This document shows, piece after piece, positions 33,301-44,549 of a stretch of 64,000 nucleotides of DNA. Within the stretch, counting starts at the first letter, position 1. The number at the start of each line of letters is the position of its first letter. This DNA comes from Macrostomum hystrix (taxonomy: Eukaryota; Platyhelminthes; Macrostomidae), in assembly GCA_950097015.1 (NCBI GenBank), contig CATNEN010000038.1:29728501-29792500 (forward strand), read 5' to 3'. The notes under the pieces were generated by a model. The model searched no databases. It saw only the letters and a program-made list of their open reading frames with translations, and was not told where the DNA came from. The translations under genes were made by a program, and so were the position numbers.

Positions 33301-36300
33301 AGACCTACTGCCGCCAATATCCGCCTCCTCAATGTAGAATTGGCTAGTGAGATCGGTCCAATCTGGCGGTGAATTATCGTGCAAGCAGACGGATTTAACA
33401 CCGCCCAAGATCACATTCTTAGCTATCTCAATACCAAGACCGCGTAATCCGCAGATCAATACATTGGACGTAGCCATGCTGCGCATAGCTTCATGTCCTA
33501 GAACGTACAGCTGACGACTATACAAAGAGTCGTCTATTTCAACACCGTTGGTGCCGTTAACAGACATGTTGCTGCTGCTCCCGTTAGCCTGATGCTGCTG
33601 CTGGATAGAACCGTTTGTTGACGAAGATCCAGGCGCGTTACTGTCTCCTACCGCCGATGTTGGCACTCTCTGATATTAGGGAGAAATTTTATTATTTTAT
33701 AAATTTATCTTTAACACTAAAAAACATGATGCACAAGATAAAATATGAGTACCTGAGCACTGGCCGATTTGAAATCTCTGTACATATACAAATCGAACAG
33801 AATTGGTTAACACTTACAAATCTGTGCTTAAATTTATTAACTCACTTCTTTTTATAGAAGCCTAAGAAAGCTGCAAGCTCGGTACTTATAAGGAAAATTC
33901 TGGATCCCCAGACAGTTTTTTTGTTACCTGAATGAACTGTGGTAGACTGAGATTGAAACAAAGAGACAGAACGGATAGGATGAGGATAGGAGGTACAATG
34001 TTTCAAAGGAAATGAGAATGGCTTGGAATTTAGAAAGGGATTGGACACGGACGCGTACATACATGCACACGCTGAAAAAAAAGATGCTAACTCACCTGGA
34101 CCCTAGCGACGCGTTAGACAGAAAGAAATAGGCCTTCCTAACTCTCTCTCTCCCTCTCTTCGACTATTTCACACTGAGCCTTATTTCTCTTACCACTGTT
34201 TTTTTAAGTTCTTAGTACGGCTTCTGGCCTATAGGAGGCTACTCACAGCTGTACGGAGGGAACAGTGGGGGGGGGCAGAAATAGAAAGAGGGTGAGAGAG
34301 GGACGCGGGGAAAGAGCATTAGGGGTGACGAAGCTTCGCGTACAAAATCTCTTCCTATCTCTACTCTCGATGTCGATGCAAGGATCTAGTATAGTTCTCT
34401 TGTCAACTGACAAACTTGTATGCGCTAAGGCTTAGAGCTTTTCAGTTAAGGGAGACACAGTTCTTATGAAAGGTTTGAGATAGAATTTCTTGCTAGAGAG
34501 AGAAAGAAAAGCTAAAGAAATGACGTTGACTTCTATTTATAGACTAAGGCTTCGAGGGAGAGAAGACAGGATGTGAGAAAAGTATTGGCTCCTACTAAGC
34601 CCAACCCCAAACCAAGAACAGCCGCGCCCAATACCGGTTTGGAAACAGAAAATAAAAATGTTGTGTCAGGCCTGTGTAGAACGGCTGGTGTGAGAGGACA
34701 GGAAGAGAAGACTGAGAGAGGAATGGAAGAGAGAGAATTTTTCTAGAAATCCACGCGCACACGAAACGCGCATAGAGAGCAGCAGCTAGCTTATCAGTTA
34801 ATGTACAATGTACTGCTGCAGACTTTCAATGCCTAACTGTACTTTGAACACCCCTAGTATATTTCAAACCCAAACCCTGTCCCTAGCTTGTCTTTCCTAC
34901 GAGGCAACACAAGCTGCCACGTATTTAAAGGCCTCCTAAACGGTTGTACAGTTAAAGAGTGTACATACTTAAAGAGAGGGTAGTAGTTACAGTGTACAAT
35001 GCAGCGTTAACAGTATTGCTTGCAAAATGAAATATATACTAGAATCTTAAATTTAAAAATTTATCATGCTACGAATGAAAGCAGCAACGATTCTAGATTC
35101 TTTGTACAGATAAGCTTGCAATACTACTTCTTGGAATTCGGTTTTAAACGAAAGTGTAACTAAATTGAAATCTCAACTTGCGTTACTTTTTAGGTAGCAT
35201 TTAAATGCCTTGGTGTGTAAATTTAATCAAAGAAAACAAGAAATGTGATTTTCACATCATATTGTATATTGTATAAATCGATACATGGATCAGAAACTTC
35301 GACGGTTAAATAGCGAAATTGAATATTCAAAACTAGAAATTGTCTAATAAAAAACCTTTTTCAAAAAAATGTTTACATTGCACTACTCTAAGTAGCGATT
35401 TGTGAAACATACCTGTACACATTTATTTCATCTTCTAATAGTAACATTCTGCCTTACAATAAGTGTACAATAGTACTAAACAAAACAAAAACAAAAAAAC
35501 AACAAAATTTATGGACATCTAAGTTTAAAAAATGAAAGTAAATTTGCATGAGCAAGAAACAAGTTTTTTCCTAAAATTTTTGGTGGTTTTAATTAGTAAG
35601 CTAGGTTTTCAGGGTCAATCCAACAATTAGGGTTGATTGTCAAAACATTGTTGTTTAACCAGTAAGAAAACTATCAAGTAATGAATATACATTTCAGGTC
35701 TTGGTATTAATAACCACTAATATACCCACAAAAAATTAAAACCATTTTAGAATTAATGAAGTTTCTTTGTGGATGACATCATCTAAAATGCAAACAAAAA
35801 AATAAAACTAATGATTAGTTTAGATTAAAATTAGGGGTCTTCTAATTAAAAAGCAGATAAAAAATGTGCATCACACTACTCTTAACTTATAAATGGTTAC
35901 CGATATTTTATGAATTTATCTGCTTTCCTATTGACTATATTTTATTAGCATAGGGAATAAATACTGAAAATTTAAGAAATTCAGAAATAAAAAATTAAAA
36001 CACTTAAATTATACGAAAAAAAATCAGAACTACATGCTCTTTCTTACAATATAAGTTTCATCCACCAATCTTGAACTAAAAAGTATAGTTTCGAAATTTC
36101 ATAGCCCTATTGTCCCAAAAGGCCAACACTATCTCTAAAGCAATTTTTAGTAAAATAATGTTTAGATTACATCTAGCTTCAACATTAATTATCCCACTAG
36201 CATATATTTGGCGAAGAGCAGATTTGTGACTTCTAGAATTAGTATCCCATATAGATCACACCCATAGTCATTAAAGAGCAGTATTTGCACAGAAACAAAA

Positions 36301-39300
36301 CATATCTAGATTTTTGGCTCCCTGCAATATGCAATATGCCAGTTCTACCAATTATGCCAATGTGTGCAAAAACATACATACAAATATTTCATATGTACCA
36401 CTAAAGCTAAAAGTCTAAAAACAAATGACTATTGCCCATGATTGCAGAATTTGATTATCACTTCACACTTGAAAGTCTTTAAACTATAATATGAAATATT
36501 CAAGAATATTTATTAAGATTAAAATTATAGTAAGGGAAATTTTTGTTAAATAACAATTGTAATTATCTTATCATATCTTTTGTATAAAGTTCATGTGAAG
36601 AAAATGAAAGTTTCTCACCAAAATATTCAGTATTTTACTATTTTTGCTACTAAATATTGCAGAGTGCACTAAAAATCTGTTGTGTGCACCAAAATATTCA
36701 ATGGTAAAATCTACCCCCATCCAGACTAAGATCAGATAGGCCATAAAAACTGTGTAAGTGATACCATTGTATTATGTAGCATTGTTCATTGTTTATTTTT
36801 AGTTATTTCCTAGTTTCATGGTTAAAACAAAGCTATAAGTGCTTAAATTATATTTTTTGCTTAAAACTAGTTAAGCATTGATTTTAAATTAATTAAAACT
36901 GATTTATGTAAATATTTATCACTTTATCAATAATTTAGATCATGGCATGGTGTAAACTAAATGGTGTAATCCCAACCTAAATTGTTTATTTTTATACTGT
37001 ACCAACTAATCTTTGTACAACAACTCACTGATATGGCAATTCAAAACAAAAAATACCAAATAAAAAAAATAACTGTGTAGGACAAATACTGTTATACACC
37101 AAGATTGCCACAGCTAGGGGGGTCAGGGGGGAATAACTGGTATTCTAGTATTCTATTGGATAGCATTTAGGGTGGGTAAATGTAAGTTTGGCAGTTGGGG
37201 TCTAGCATGGGTTTACCAACAGTCAAGTATTTCTACTTTAAATCCAAAGAGAAGGAGAAAGAGAAAGAGACAAAGGGACAGGGAAGACAGCAAGTGGAGA
37301 CAGAGAGAGATTGATGTAGAAAGGTAAGAAATAATTGGAGTAAATAGTTGTTTACAATTGATTTAAAATACAATCAATCAAGAAGCAGACTAGAGTTTTT
37401 ACTATACAAGCTAAATTGACTAAGAGAGAGATAGAGAGAATGCATAGAGAGAATGAAAGTGAGCCACTGGCAAAGAACACTTTCATATGCAAGCTCTTTT
37501 AAGAGCTGTTTGTTCAGATCCTAGACACTTCATTATCTTACAACTTTGTCATCCACTTGGAAGGTAGGACACTTTGTCATCCAGCCAATTGGCATGCTTT
37601 AAAGTTTGGTCAGTTCATCATCTACTAATAACAAGCAATCAAGTTCGTCATCAATAAAGTGAGGGTGGGATGGTAGGGCAGAGGTGTGAACACACTTCAC
37701 ACTCTAAATTGTCAAAAAGAGGTGTCAAAACTGATTTCATTATTAAGTTGATAGATAGGTGCCAACACGGTGTGAGGAGGTGGGGAGGGGTGGTTCTGTT
37801 TTAACTTTTAAAACTTTTATTTTATAGATGATGAAGTGTCCAAAAGTCTAAGTCTTTTCGTCATCTACCCTCTGAGATATTGGACAGATCATCATCTGGA
37901 TGACAAAGTTGTAAGATGACGAAGTGTCCAGGTACCATTTGTTCTCATGGCTCAAAACTCTTTTCATATTATTTGAACAAATATAATTTAATAATACATC
38001 ATCATTTTGTTTAAATTTACACGTTTTTGAGACAAAGCATATTGTGAAATAATAGCAAACCTGTTTGCTATACCTTGTTCTGCTATCCCTTTAGATTGCA
38101 AGAGTCATTAACTACCCCAATCTTGGCCGATTAGAAAGGGGGTAATGTGGCAGCCCTTCCTTACCTGTAGAGCCAGTCTGAGTTGTTGCAGTCTATGTGT
38201 TGTGGTCTTGGTTATGTGCCAAATTAACAAAAGCTAATTTAAGAGCATTTTTTTTAAGTAACATAAAATATTATTATTTCTTTTTTTAAATCCAGCCATA
38301 TCTCTAGCGTGACCTAATTATTACAATCTTAAAAGATTTCTGTGTACTTTTTAAAAAAACAACTGCCCAAAAAAGACCAAGTTTATGTAACTTGGTCTTT
38401 GCATGAGAAGTAGATAGCTTTATTATTCATCCACATATAACAGGTTAAAATTGTTGTATAAAGTTCAAAATTACAACAATTGTACACCAACTTGATCTAC
38501 TTATATGAGGGGTGTTTCAAAAGTAACTAGAATTTAGTCATAACTTTTTAATGGATAAACTTTTTAACTTGAAATTTTTACCCTGTAATTTTGCAAATAT
38601 GGACAGCACACAGCTTCAGTTGCAACCCTGTTGGTCTACATGCACCAGTGAAATCTCACATTGAAGTCCAGACCTCGAGATTAAAAATTAAGATTTTTGT
38701 CAGTGGAAAAGAGTGAACAGGTTGTGTCAAAAATCAGCGCCTTCGTCCATTTCTTCAGCGATTTCAGCACGTTCCACAAAGCTGCCATTGAGCTGGATAC
38801 ACTTCTCATAGCGATGCAGCAGTTTGTCGATTCCCTCCCCCCAAAAACTCGCAGGCAGCGCATGGAGAGATTTGTTGGCTGCCGCAATGACTTTCTGTTG
38901 ACTGGTGAAGACGCGACCTCACATAGGCTTCTTCATTACTCCAAACAAGTGAAAGTCAGCAATGGCGAGGTCTGGTGAATAAGGTGGATGATTAAGCAGC
39001 CAAAAGCCGAGCTCTTCCACTTTTCTTGTGGTGGCCGCGGCGACGTGAGGGCGAGATGAAGGGCCTGGCACGCATGATGGGTCACTTCTGGAGGATGACT
39101 TCACGCAGACGAGCAACTTGATCTGCATGTATGCAGCATTGATGGTGGCCTTGTCTGGCAGGTAGTCGACCATCAGAACCCCACAGGCGTCAAACCACAC
39201 GGTGTACATGATGTTGCGTGTCCATGCCGACTTCATTGGCTTTGTGTGCGGCTGACGGCCCCTGGGCCCCAACTGCATGGACTGCTGCTTAGTCAGTGGA

Positions 39301-40768
39301 TTAAATATTGGCAGTGGTGTCTTATCCATACTGATGAGAAGTCCTTTAAACTCCTGATCACCAAGTTGCTGCCACAACTGCAAGTTCTCCGTTGCACAGT
39401 GAATTCGCTTTCTTTTGTGGTCCAGGGTCAACTCACACGGCACCCACGTGGCACAGTCTCTCGACCAGTTTATCTCCTTGAGGATGCGGCTCACAGAAGC
39501 AATGGAGATGCTACAGACCTCCTCAACTTCACGCAATGTGGCAGAAGGATTGGCGCAGAGGTAATCACGGACAATTTGTTTGCTGTTGTCATCCGTTGAC
39601 GTGCGGGGCGACCTGACCTCGGCGCATCACCACATCCTGTAGCACCATCGCAGAATGCCTTGCAGTGAGCATAAACCCGCGCTTGCGATAGTGCCTGATC
39701 TCCAAATGCCTGGTTCAGGTCCCGAGCGATATCGCATGGCTTCTTTCCAAGTTGAACCCGACCAGCAATAAAATGCCTTTGTCCTTCCTTCGATCCAATT
39801 TCTGAATGATCTTTCAGTCGTTCTATAGTCTCACTTGAAAGCACTTTTCAGTCAAGTCTCTCAGTCAAGCATTTGCAATTTTGAGCAGCCCCATGCAGCT
39901 TAAAAAACAAAAATTCCTAGGCAACTTTGCCCATAAACAGCAGACACCGGAGACAGCATCAGAAGCAGCTGAGTGCATCAGCAGCATCATTAGCAGTTTT
40001 CAAGTTCTAAGCAAATTCTCAGGTATATAGACCACAGACAAAAATCAAAATTTTTAATCTCAAGGTCTGGACTTCAATGTGAGATTTCACTAGTGCACAT
40101 AGACCGATAGAGTTGCAACTGAAGCTGTGTGCTGTCCATATTTACAAAATTACAGGGTAAAAATTTCAAGTTAAAAAGTTTATCCATTAAAAAGTTATGA
40201 CTAAATTCTAGTTACTTTTGAAACACCCCTTGTACAAATGTACACCAACAGCAATTCAAGACCCTTTTGGACTTCTTCTACCATCTGGACTGAGGCACAG
40301 TCGATCCCCGCATGAAAATTTGAATAGCTAAAAAAGATAACAAGTTGGTGGACATTTAAGACACAACTCTAAATGTGAAAATACATACTAAAAAGGCTTA
40401 GCTAAGTCAACTGGGTGAATTGTGTTGGGTAGCATGCTCTGCTTTAGCCTGGCTATTTTATTGCTGAGGTTTTACATATTAGTAGAACTTAGAAAAAAGA
40501 ATTAATAAATTAGGCCTAGCTTTATTTATTAACAGGCAAGCCCAAAGACATAAATTTTCAATTGGATAACCTTTTATGCAAATATATTACAATGCTAAGC
40601 GCCAACAATATTTAAATATATTTAAAACCAAGACTTTAAACAATTCTTATTAAAACTTACATCAGATTCAGAAGGGCAGTAAGTATCTAGGTTAAATGCT
40701 TTGGTGTCGCTGTCACTTCTAGGACTGTTTTCAAAGCGTGGTTTCTTTAGTGGTGGGCTGGTAGTCAT
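27313..40768 (-). CDS. UBA1: ubiquitin-activating enzyme E1 (UBA1), complete
   Basis: Nine coding exons in transcript order: 40768-40661, 33669-32875, 31821-31624, 31263-30883, 30237-29678, 29595-29343, 28855-28106, 28033-27933, 27454-27313. They join in frame to 1095 residues (human 1058). E1 adenylates ubiquitin with ATP, binds it as a thioester and passes it to E2s in nucleus and cytosol. Exon 1 carries an NLS-like PPLKKPR; exon 2 the first adenylation-like domain ([26 protein letters not shown]). Exon 5 has the ATP site [13 protein letters not shown] (about 505-517) and the catalytic Cys at about 664 in [10 protein letters not shown]. The C-terminal ubiquitin-fold domain ends [11 protein letters not shown]. 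Exon 4 uses an atypical donor (GTTCGA). All key residues are present, so I expect a working gene. Introns carry satellites, a SINE, a MITE and a mariner. Confidence 0.96.
27466..27835 (+). mobile_element. SINE S1, near full length, in UBA1 intron 8
   Basis: The tRNA-like head (ggcagagcggttgagtcg...caaggtcc...) is followed by the body ggggcgcagccgcggagaga, tgtcgtgcaatttacgcc, cactgcctgacaatgagaaa and tctagtgtcaccaaatgatg, ending in an attatt-rich tail. It lies antisense to UBA1, starting about 11 bp from the exon 9 acceptor. Confidence 0.85.
29090..29275. repeat. 35-bp minisatellite in UBA1 intron 6
   Basis: Five to six copies of gtgggatacatttttgggaa + tattctagtcacctg. Read on the transcript strand each unit contains CCAGGTGAGT or CCAGGTGG, resembling the real donor of exon 6 (CAG|GTGGGT). 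Confidence 0.85.
30238..30860. repeat. two linked minisatellites (about 23 and 32 bp) filling UBA1 intron 4
   Basis: 30240-30440 holds about 23-bp units (gtgtcaggtgatggggacat); 30440-30860 holds about 12 units of 32 bp (gtgtccagtgagggaatgtc + aggtgaaggagt). Together they make up nearly the whole 645-bp intron, up to the acceptor of exon 5. Confidence 0.87.
31290..31560. repeat. 42-bp (2 x 21) minisatellite in UBA1 intron 3
   Basis: About six copies of gatagatcaaatgtaaagctt / gatagatcacatgtgagctct. It occupies three quarters of the 360-bp intron. Confidence 0.87.
32190..32850. repeat. two abutting 24-bp minisatellites in UBA1 intron 2
   Basis: 32190-32520 repeats cacaatggtctatcagttgt + tatc; 32520-32850 repeats aattcaacctgtcagttgct + aacc. 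Both units share tcagttg and the same 24-bp period, so one array probably derives from the other. The rest of the intron, 31822-32190, is AT-rich and featureless. Confidence 0.88.
33670..38505. other. UBA1 intron 1, left part
   Basis: AT-rich intronic DNA with polypurine/polypyrimidine tracts (about 34140-34750 and 37240-37450) and one MITE at 37521-37931. I see no exon, RNA gene or long ORF. Confidence 0.6.
37521..37931. mobile_element. MITE with about 38-bp terminal inverted repeats
   Basis: The left end ctagacacttcattatctta + caactttgtcatcca and the reverse complement of the right end (ctggacacttcgtcatctta...) agree at about 35 of 38 positions. The element is about 411 bp, has no ORF, and contains further gacactttgtcatcca copies inside. 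No target duplication was resolved. Confidence 0.7.
38506..40232 (-). mobile_element. mariner-like transposon with about 190-bp inverted repeats
   Basis: Ends read TGAGGGGTGTTTCAAAAGTA and, inverted, CAAGGGGTGTTTCAAAAGTA, each flanked by TA as expected for the Tc1/mariner superfamily. The inverted repeats extend about 190 bp with few mismatches, unusually long for mariner. It lies in UBA1 intron 1 in the same orientation as the gene. Confidence 0.88.
38681..39844 (-). pseudogene. mariner transposase, broken frame
   Basis: The N-terminal paired-like HTH region is in frame at 39844-39491 ([18 protein letters not shown], then RPARQR). The catalytic part is in another frame at 39536-38919, with SMDKTPL, a [15 protein letters not shown] region and the signature [18 protein letters not shown]. 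The C-terminal part is in a third arrangement at about 38887-38681. At least two frame breaks make it inactive as it stands. Confidence 0.82.
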
Positions 40769-41840
40769 TGACAGATCAAATTAAATTACATTAGTCATAA
40801 TGAACTGAAAATATATAGCTAATGTAGAGGTTAGTCAATTGCAAAAGTTTCGTCTTTGACTTTGATTTATATAGTATTGTAAGTGAACTTTTAGAAGCTT
40901 TCCAATGCGGTCTAAAAGAATATTATATCTGAATGTACTTGAAATTAGGTTTAGCTGGTAAAAAAGAGTTAGGCAGTCCGTCTAGTTGTAAAACAGTAGT
41001 ATGTCGTACTCAGGCACGAAAGAAGATTAAGTGCGAACTTTGCAGATTATCAATAGTTTTGAATACGAGCGTACTAATATAAAGCATAGAAAATCAGCAA
41101 TCAACAAACTCTTCATAGATATTTTCGATAGATTTTATTGCACAAGTGCAAGGACTATTTAAGAGCATTGGAATGGATTTTTTATTTGTTTATATTTGCT
41201 TATCCTAAATATTTGAAAACTTAGCCGAATAAATCAAGTTGTTCTGACTTACAGAAGAACAAATACGCATAATTAATTGTAGAAATAAATACCCTTTGTA
41301 CACGAACGAGTTTATAGGATACTGTATGTGCGGACAACCAACTGATTCTATGGGTTCGACGAGAATGCGAGTTCATACAAAATTACATCCGCTTTTGTTA
41401 GCACTAATGCACATTCTGGGCTTCGCACTGATTACCTTGATCCGGGCCACAGAGATAGCTGTTGGTTGTAATTTTGTGCTTGACGCTGCACAGGCCAAAG
41501 CCGGTGGGTCTCGAGTGTCAGTCAAAGAGATTAGGGCTTGATAAATACCGGGCCAAGCAGGAAGCAGGACTCGCTGCACAATAATGTCGAACACGAGCAC
41601 AACTGACACGGCCTTCAACCATTGTGAAGACCTGGCAGCGCGGATTCTGGTCGCAAGCGAACGCAAATCGCTCCCCTCAGGTTAAAACGTCTTAGCTGCG
41701 CAGGGGCAAGTAAAAATTGCAGCTCCCATGCATAATTAATACTTAAAAATATTTTCGTTTCTATATAAGAAAGACATTATCATGTAAAACAAAGATACAG
41801 CATCTTTGGTCAAGCTACGAAACTTCTTATACGATATGAC
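40769..41840. other. UBA1 upstream region and flank of the YR element
   Basis: The first few hundred bases left of 41300 should include the UBA1 promoter and 5' UTR; no TATA box stands out. The ORFs near 41296-41666 overlap on both strands and I do not recognise either; they may be the decayed end of the YR element. Confidence 0.45.
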
Positions 41841-42661
41841 AATGTTTAGTGCTCCCAGATACGAGAAGACAGAGAACAAAGGCCCAGCGATTGGCGCGGC
41901 AACGATAACCTCCTACCGCGCGGAGGCAGACGAAGCAACCAGGGCGAGTCAGGTAGCGCTCCACGGCCGAGCTCTTCCAGTCGCCGATTCGCTGCATGGA
42001 TCTCTGTCACCGGCAGGCTGTGGGCTGAGACGAGCTTGCTGTCAAAACCAGCTTCCAGCAGCTTGGAGCGCAGAAAGCGGTCCAAATCACGAGCAGCCAA
42101 GTGGTTCCGCTGCCCTTCGCGATCGATGAAGGACCACAGTGGCGCCTCGGCCACTGCCAACCTGTTAGCGCAGTGGTGCCGGCGCATGGAAGTTACCGGG
42201 CAGAGAGCGGGGCAGGCCGGGAACTTCGGAAGCAGGACGCGGTGCACCGGGTCCCGGAATTAGACAAGGCCGTTTCGGTGCGCTGAGAGATTCGACAACA
42301 TTAGCACGCTCTCCTCCTTCCGAGTTGACGATCGAAGGATTGAAGACTTCCGCAGCATTCCCCACCAGGCAGTGATGATGGCCACCCAGCAGTCCAGCTG
42401 CTTGTTGTCGTTCTTGTCAACCAGAGACCAGATATTTTGCAGAACTGACGGAGACGTTGGCAGCTTTTGTTGAACCCGCAGCCCTAGCGTCCGCTTGCAG
42501 CCGCGCAGCAGGTTCTGGGTGAGGGTGTGCTTCGTCAAATCTTGAATGTCGTTCAACTGGAACCAGAGCGAAAGCGAGCTGGCGTGACCATGGAGGCTGC
42601 TGAAGGCTTCAGGCGCGAGGCCACATGTGGGGACATTGGTTCTCTGCTGCTGGGGAGACAT
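41840..42661 (-). pseudogene. tyrosine recombinase of a Crypton/DIRS-type element, frameshifted
   Basis: 42661-42260 encodes the core-binding part and the first catalytic block (KLPTSPSVLQNIWSLVD, then TAWWGMLRKSSIL with the catalytic-type Arg). 42247-41950 continues in another frame with RNHLAARDLDRFLRSKLLEA and SAHSL. The Tyr block GDWKSSAVERYLTR follows in yet another frame at about 41940-41990. The expected HSLRRGG motif is damaged. Order and motifs fit a YR-transposon integrase; breaks show it is dead. Crypton and DIRS cannot be told apart from this piece. Confidence 0.72.
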
Positions 42662-43260
42662 TAGTTATCTGCTGCTGTGGGTACATTGGTTCTCTGCTGC
42701 TGGGGAGACATTAGTTATCTGCTGCTGTGGGGACATTGGTTCTCTGCTGCTGGGGAGACATTAGTTATCTGCTGCTGTGGGTACATTGGTTCTCTGCTGC
42801 TGGGGAGACATTAGTTATCTGCTGCTGTGGGTACATTGGTTCTCTGCTGCTGGGGAGACATTAGTTATCTGCTGCTGTGGGTACATTGGTTCTCTGCTGC
42901 TGGGGAGACATTAGTTATCTGCTGCTGTGGGTACATTGGTTCTCTGCTGCTGGGGAGACATTAGTTATCTGCTGCTGTGGGTACATTGGTTCTCTGCTGC
43001 TGGGGAGACATTAGTTATCTGCTGCTGTGGGTACATTGGTTCTCTGCTGCTGGGGAGACATTAGTTATCTGCTGCTGTGGGTACATTGGTTCTCTGCTGC
43101 TGGGGAGACATTAGTTATCTGCTGCTGTGGGTACATTGGTTCTCTGCTGCTGGGGAGACATTAGTTATCTGCTGCTGTGGGTACATTGGTTCTCTGCTGC
43201 TGGGGAGACATTAGTTATCTGCTGCTGTGGGGACATTGGTTCTCTGCTGCTGGGGAGACA
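42612..43260. repeat. 50-bp minisatellite
   Basis: About 13 almost identical copies of gctgctgtgggtacattggt + tctctgctgctggggagaca + ttagttatct. It starts inside the 5' part of the tyrosine recombinase ORF and is more homogeneous than most arrays here, hence recent. Confidence 0.92.
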
Positions 43261-43261
43261 A

Positions 43262-43642
43262 CTACCCCCAATATTTTTTCATGTACTCGCTGCATTCTAG
43301 TTTGCATTGGCACTTAATCTTGTAATTGGGCTCATGTGCTTTGTAATAATATCCCTTTTTGACGATTGGAAACATTTTTCTAGAGATTTTTTGGTTGGTT
43401 GAGCACCCTAGTTTTGGGAGCTTGAGTTTGGGATTGTAAATATGGGTGCTAATTTGACTGTCTTGGTACAATTTTTGCAGGTGCACTTTTTGGGCTGGGA
43501 GGCTCCTATCAGGAATATGGAGACAGATTTTTTGTGCTAGACTCATCTGGAATAGGCTGCGAAATATTTGTCCTAACTGATCTGGAATAGTAGAGACAGC
43601 ATGGAGGCCGCTATAATGTTTGTCATAGAATACTATACTCAC
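43262..43642 (-). other. unrecognised 126-codon ORF between satellite and SINE
   Basis: An open frame rich in Lys, Tyr and Cys (ends KIKCQCKLECSEYMKKYWG). No family is recognised. Since it sits upstream of the recombinase in the same orientation, it may be part of that mobile element; the call as a gene is weak. Confidence 0.3.
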
Positions 43643-43645
43643 AGA

Positions 43646-43955
43646 GGTTGTAGCCTAGTGGTTAGGGCGTCGGACTCACGACTTGAAGGTCGGGGGTTCG
43701 ATTCCCGACTCCCCTGAAACAATTTGTGTCCTTTAGCAAGACACTTAACTCTGCATTGCTTCAGTTCACCCAGCTGTTAAATGGGTACCAGCATCAGCTG
43801 GGATAATTGAAGGTGGGTGTGGCGTCCCCCCAGTCCATGGACTGAACAGCTGTACGCAGCCTTCAGATGCGCCGCGCATTTGCTGCGGCTGTGCTGTCGG
43901 CTGCACATCTGACCCAATTGGGGCAGGTGTAATCAATTATTAATTATTATTTACT
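43646..43955 (+). mobile_element. SINE S2, full length
   Basis: The tRNA-like head has A box tagcctagtgg and B box ggttcgattcc; then comes a core with tttagcaagacacttaactc, cagttcacccagctgttaaa and tgggtacc, and a tail region with ccatggactgaacagctg, gatgcgccgcgcat and an attattatt end. The core resembles the conserved central domain of widespread animal (MetaSINE/V-type) SINEs, from memory. Confidence 0.85.
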
Positions 43956-44139
43956 ATACTCACAGAATACAACTCACAAACTGATCTGGAATAATAAAAG
44001 AAGAGAATTAAGAATATAGATACAGATTTTTGAAGGGGCGAGCACCCTTTTTCCCTGATCTCTTAGGGAATAATAAAGTTAACAGATTGTGGATAATGGC
44101 GACTGCGTAAATGTTTGTCCCAGATAGCAGCCGCAGATA

Positions 44140-44541
44140 CTACTCCTGTCCGTAGATAATGGGCTCATTTGCTATACCATCGAAAATTCCTGCAGCCTCT
44201 CTTATCTTTAGCTTTTTAATTGCTCGATCTATAGTACCACACAGCCAATTAAATCTTTGGGGACTGCCTGCTTCACCTGTGCGATGCGGCTGGGCACCCG
44301 AAAAAGACTGTGCGTTAAAAACTTTGTTTAGGTTGTCAACCATGTCAGCGATTGGGGCTTGAGATCTGTTAAGTCGCTTGCTTGTGAACAGCAACTCATC
44401 TGCTCTTCTAAGGTCGGACCAGAATCCCTTTGAGGTTCCAGAAGCCGCCATTTTATGATTGCAGTCACTTAGGTCTGTTTGTACATACGTATACTGAGCG
44501 TATGCACCGACACCCCTAATTCCCGGGCACGTGCCTACCAC
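44140..44541 (-). other. unrecognised 133-codon ORF
   Basis: The likely product starts at the internal Met of MAASGTSKGFWSDLRRADEL and ends NEPIIYGQE. Helical, mixed-charge and not recognised. A possible ORF of the same mobile element as the recombinase or an unrelated gene; I cannot decide. Confidence 0.3.
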
Positions 44542-44549
44542 GTAGTTTT

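Noticed and set aside
43646-43716. Possible tRNA gene (A and B boxes present)
   Set aside because: The tRNA-like part is followed by a shared 240-bp body present in other copies, so it is a SINE head.
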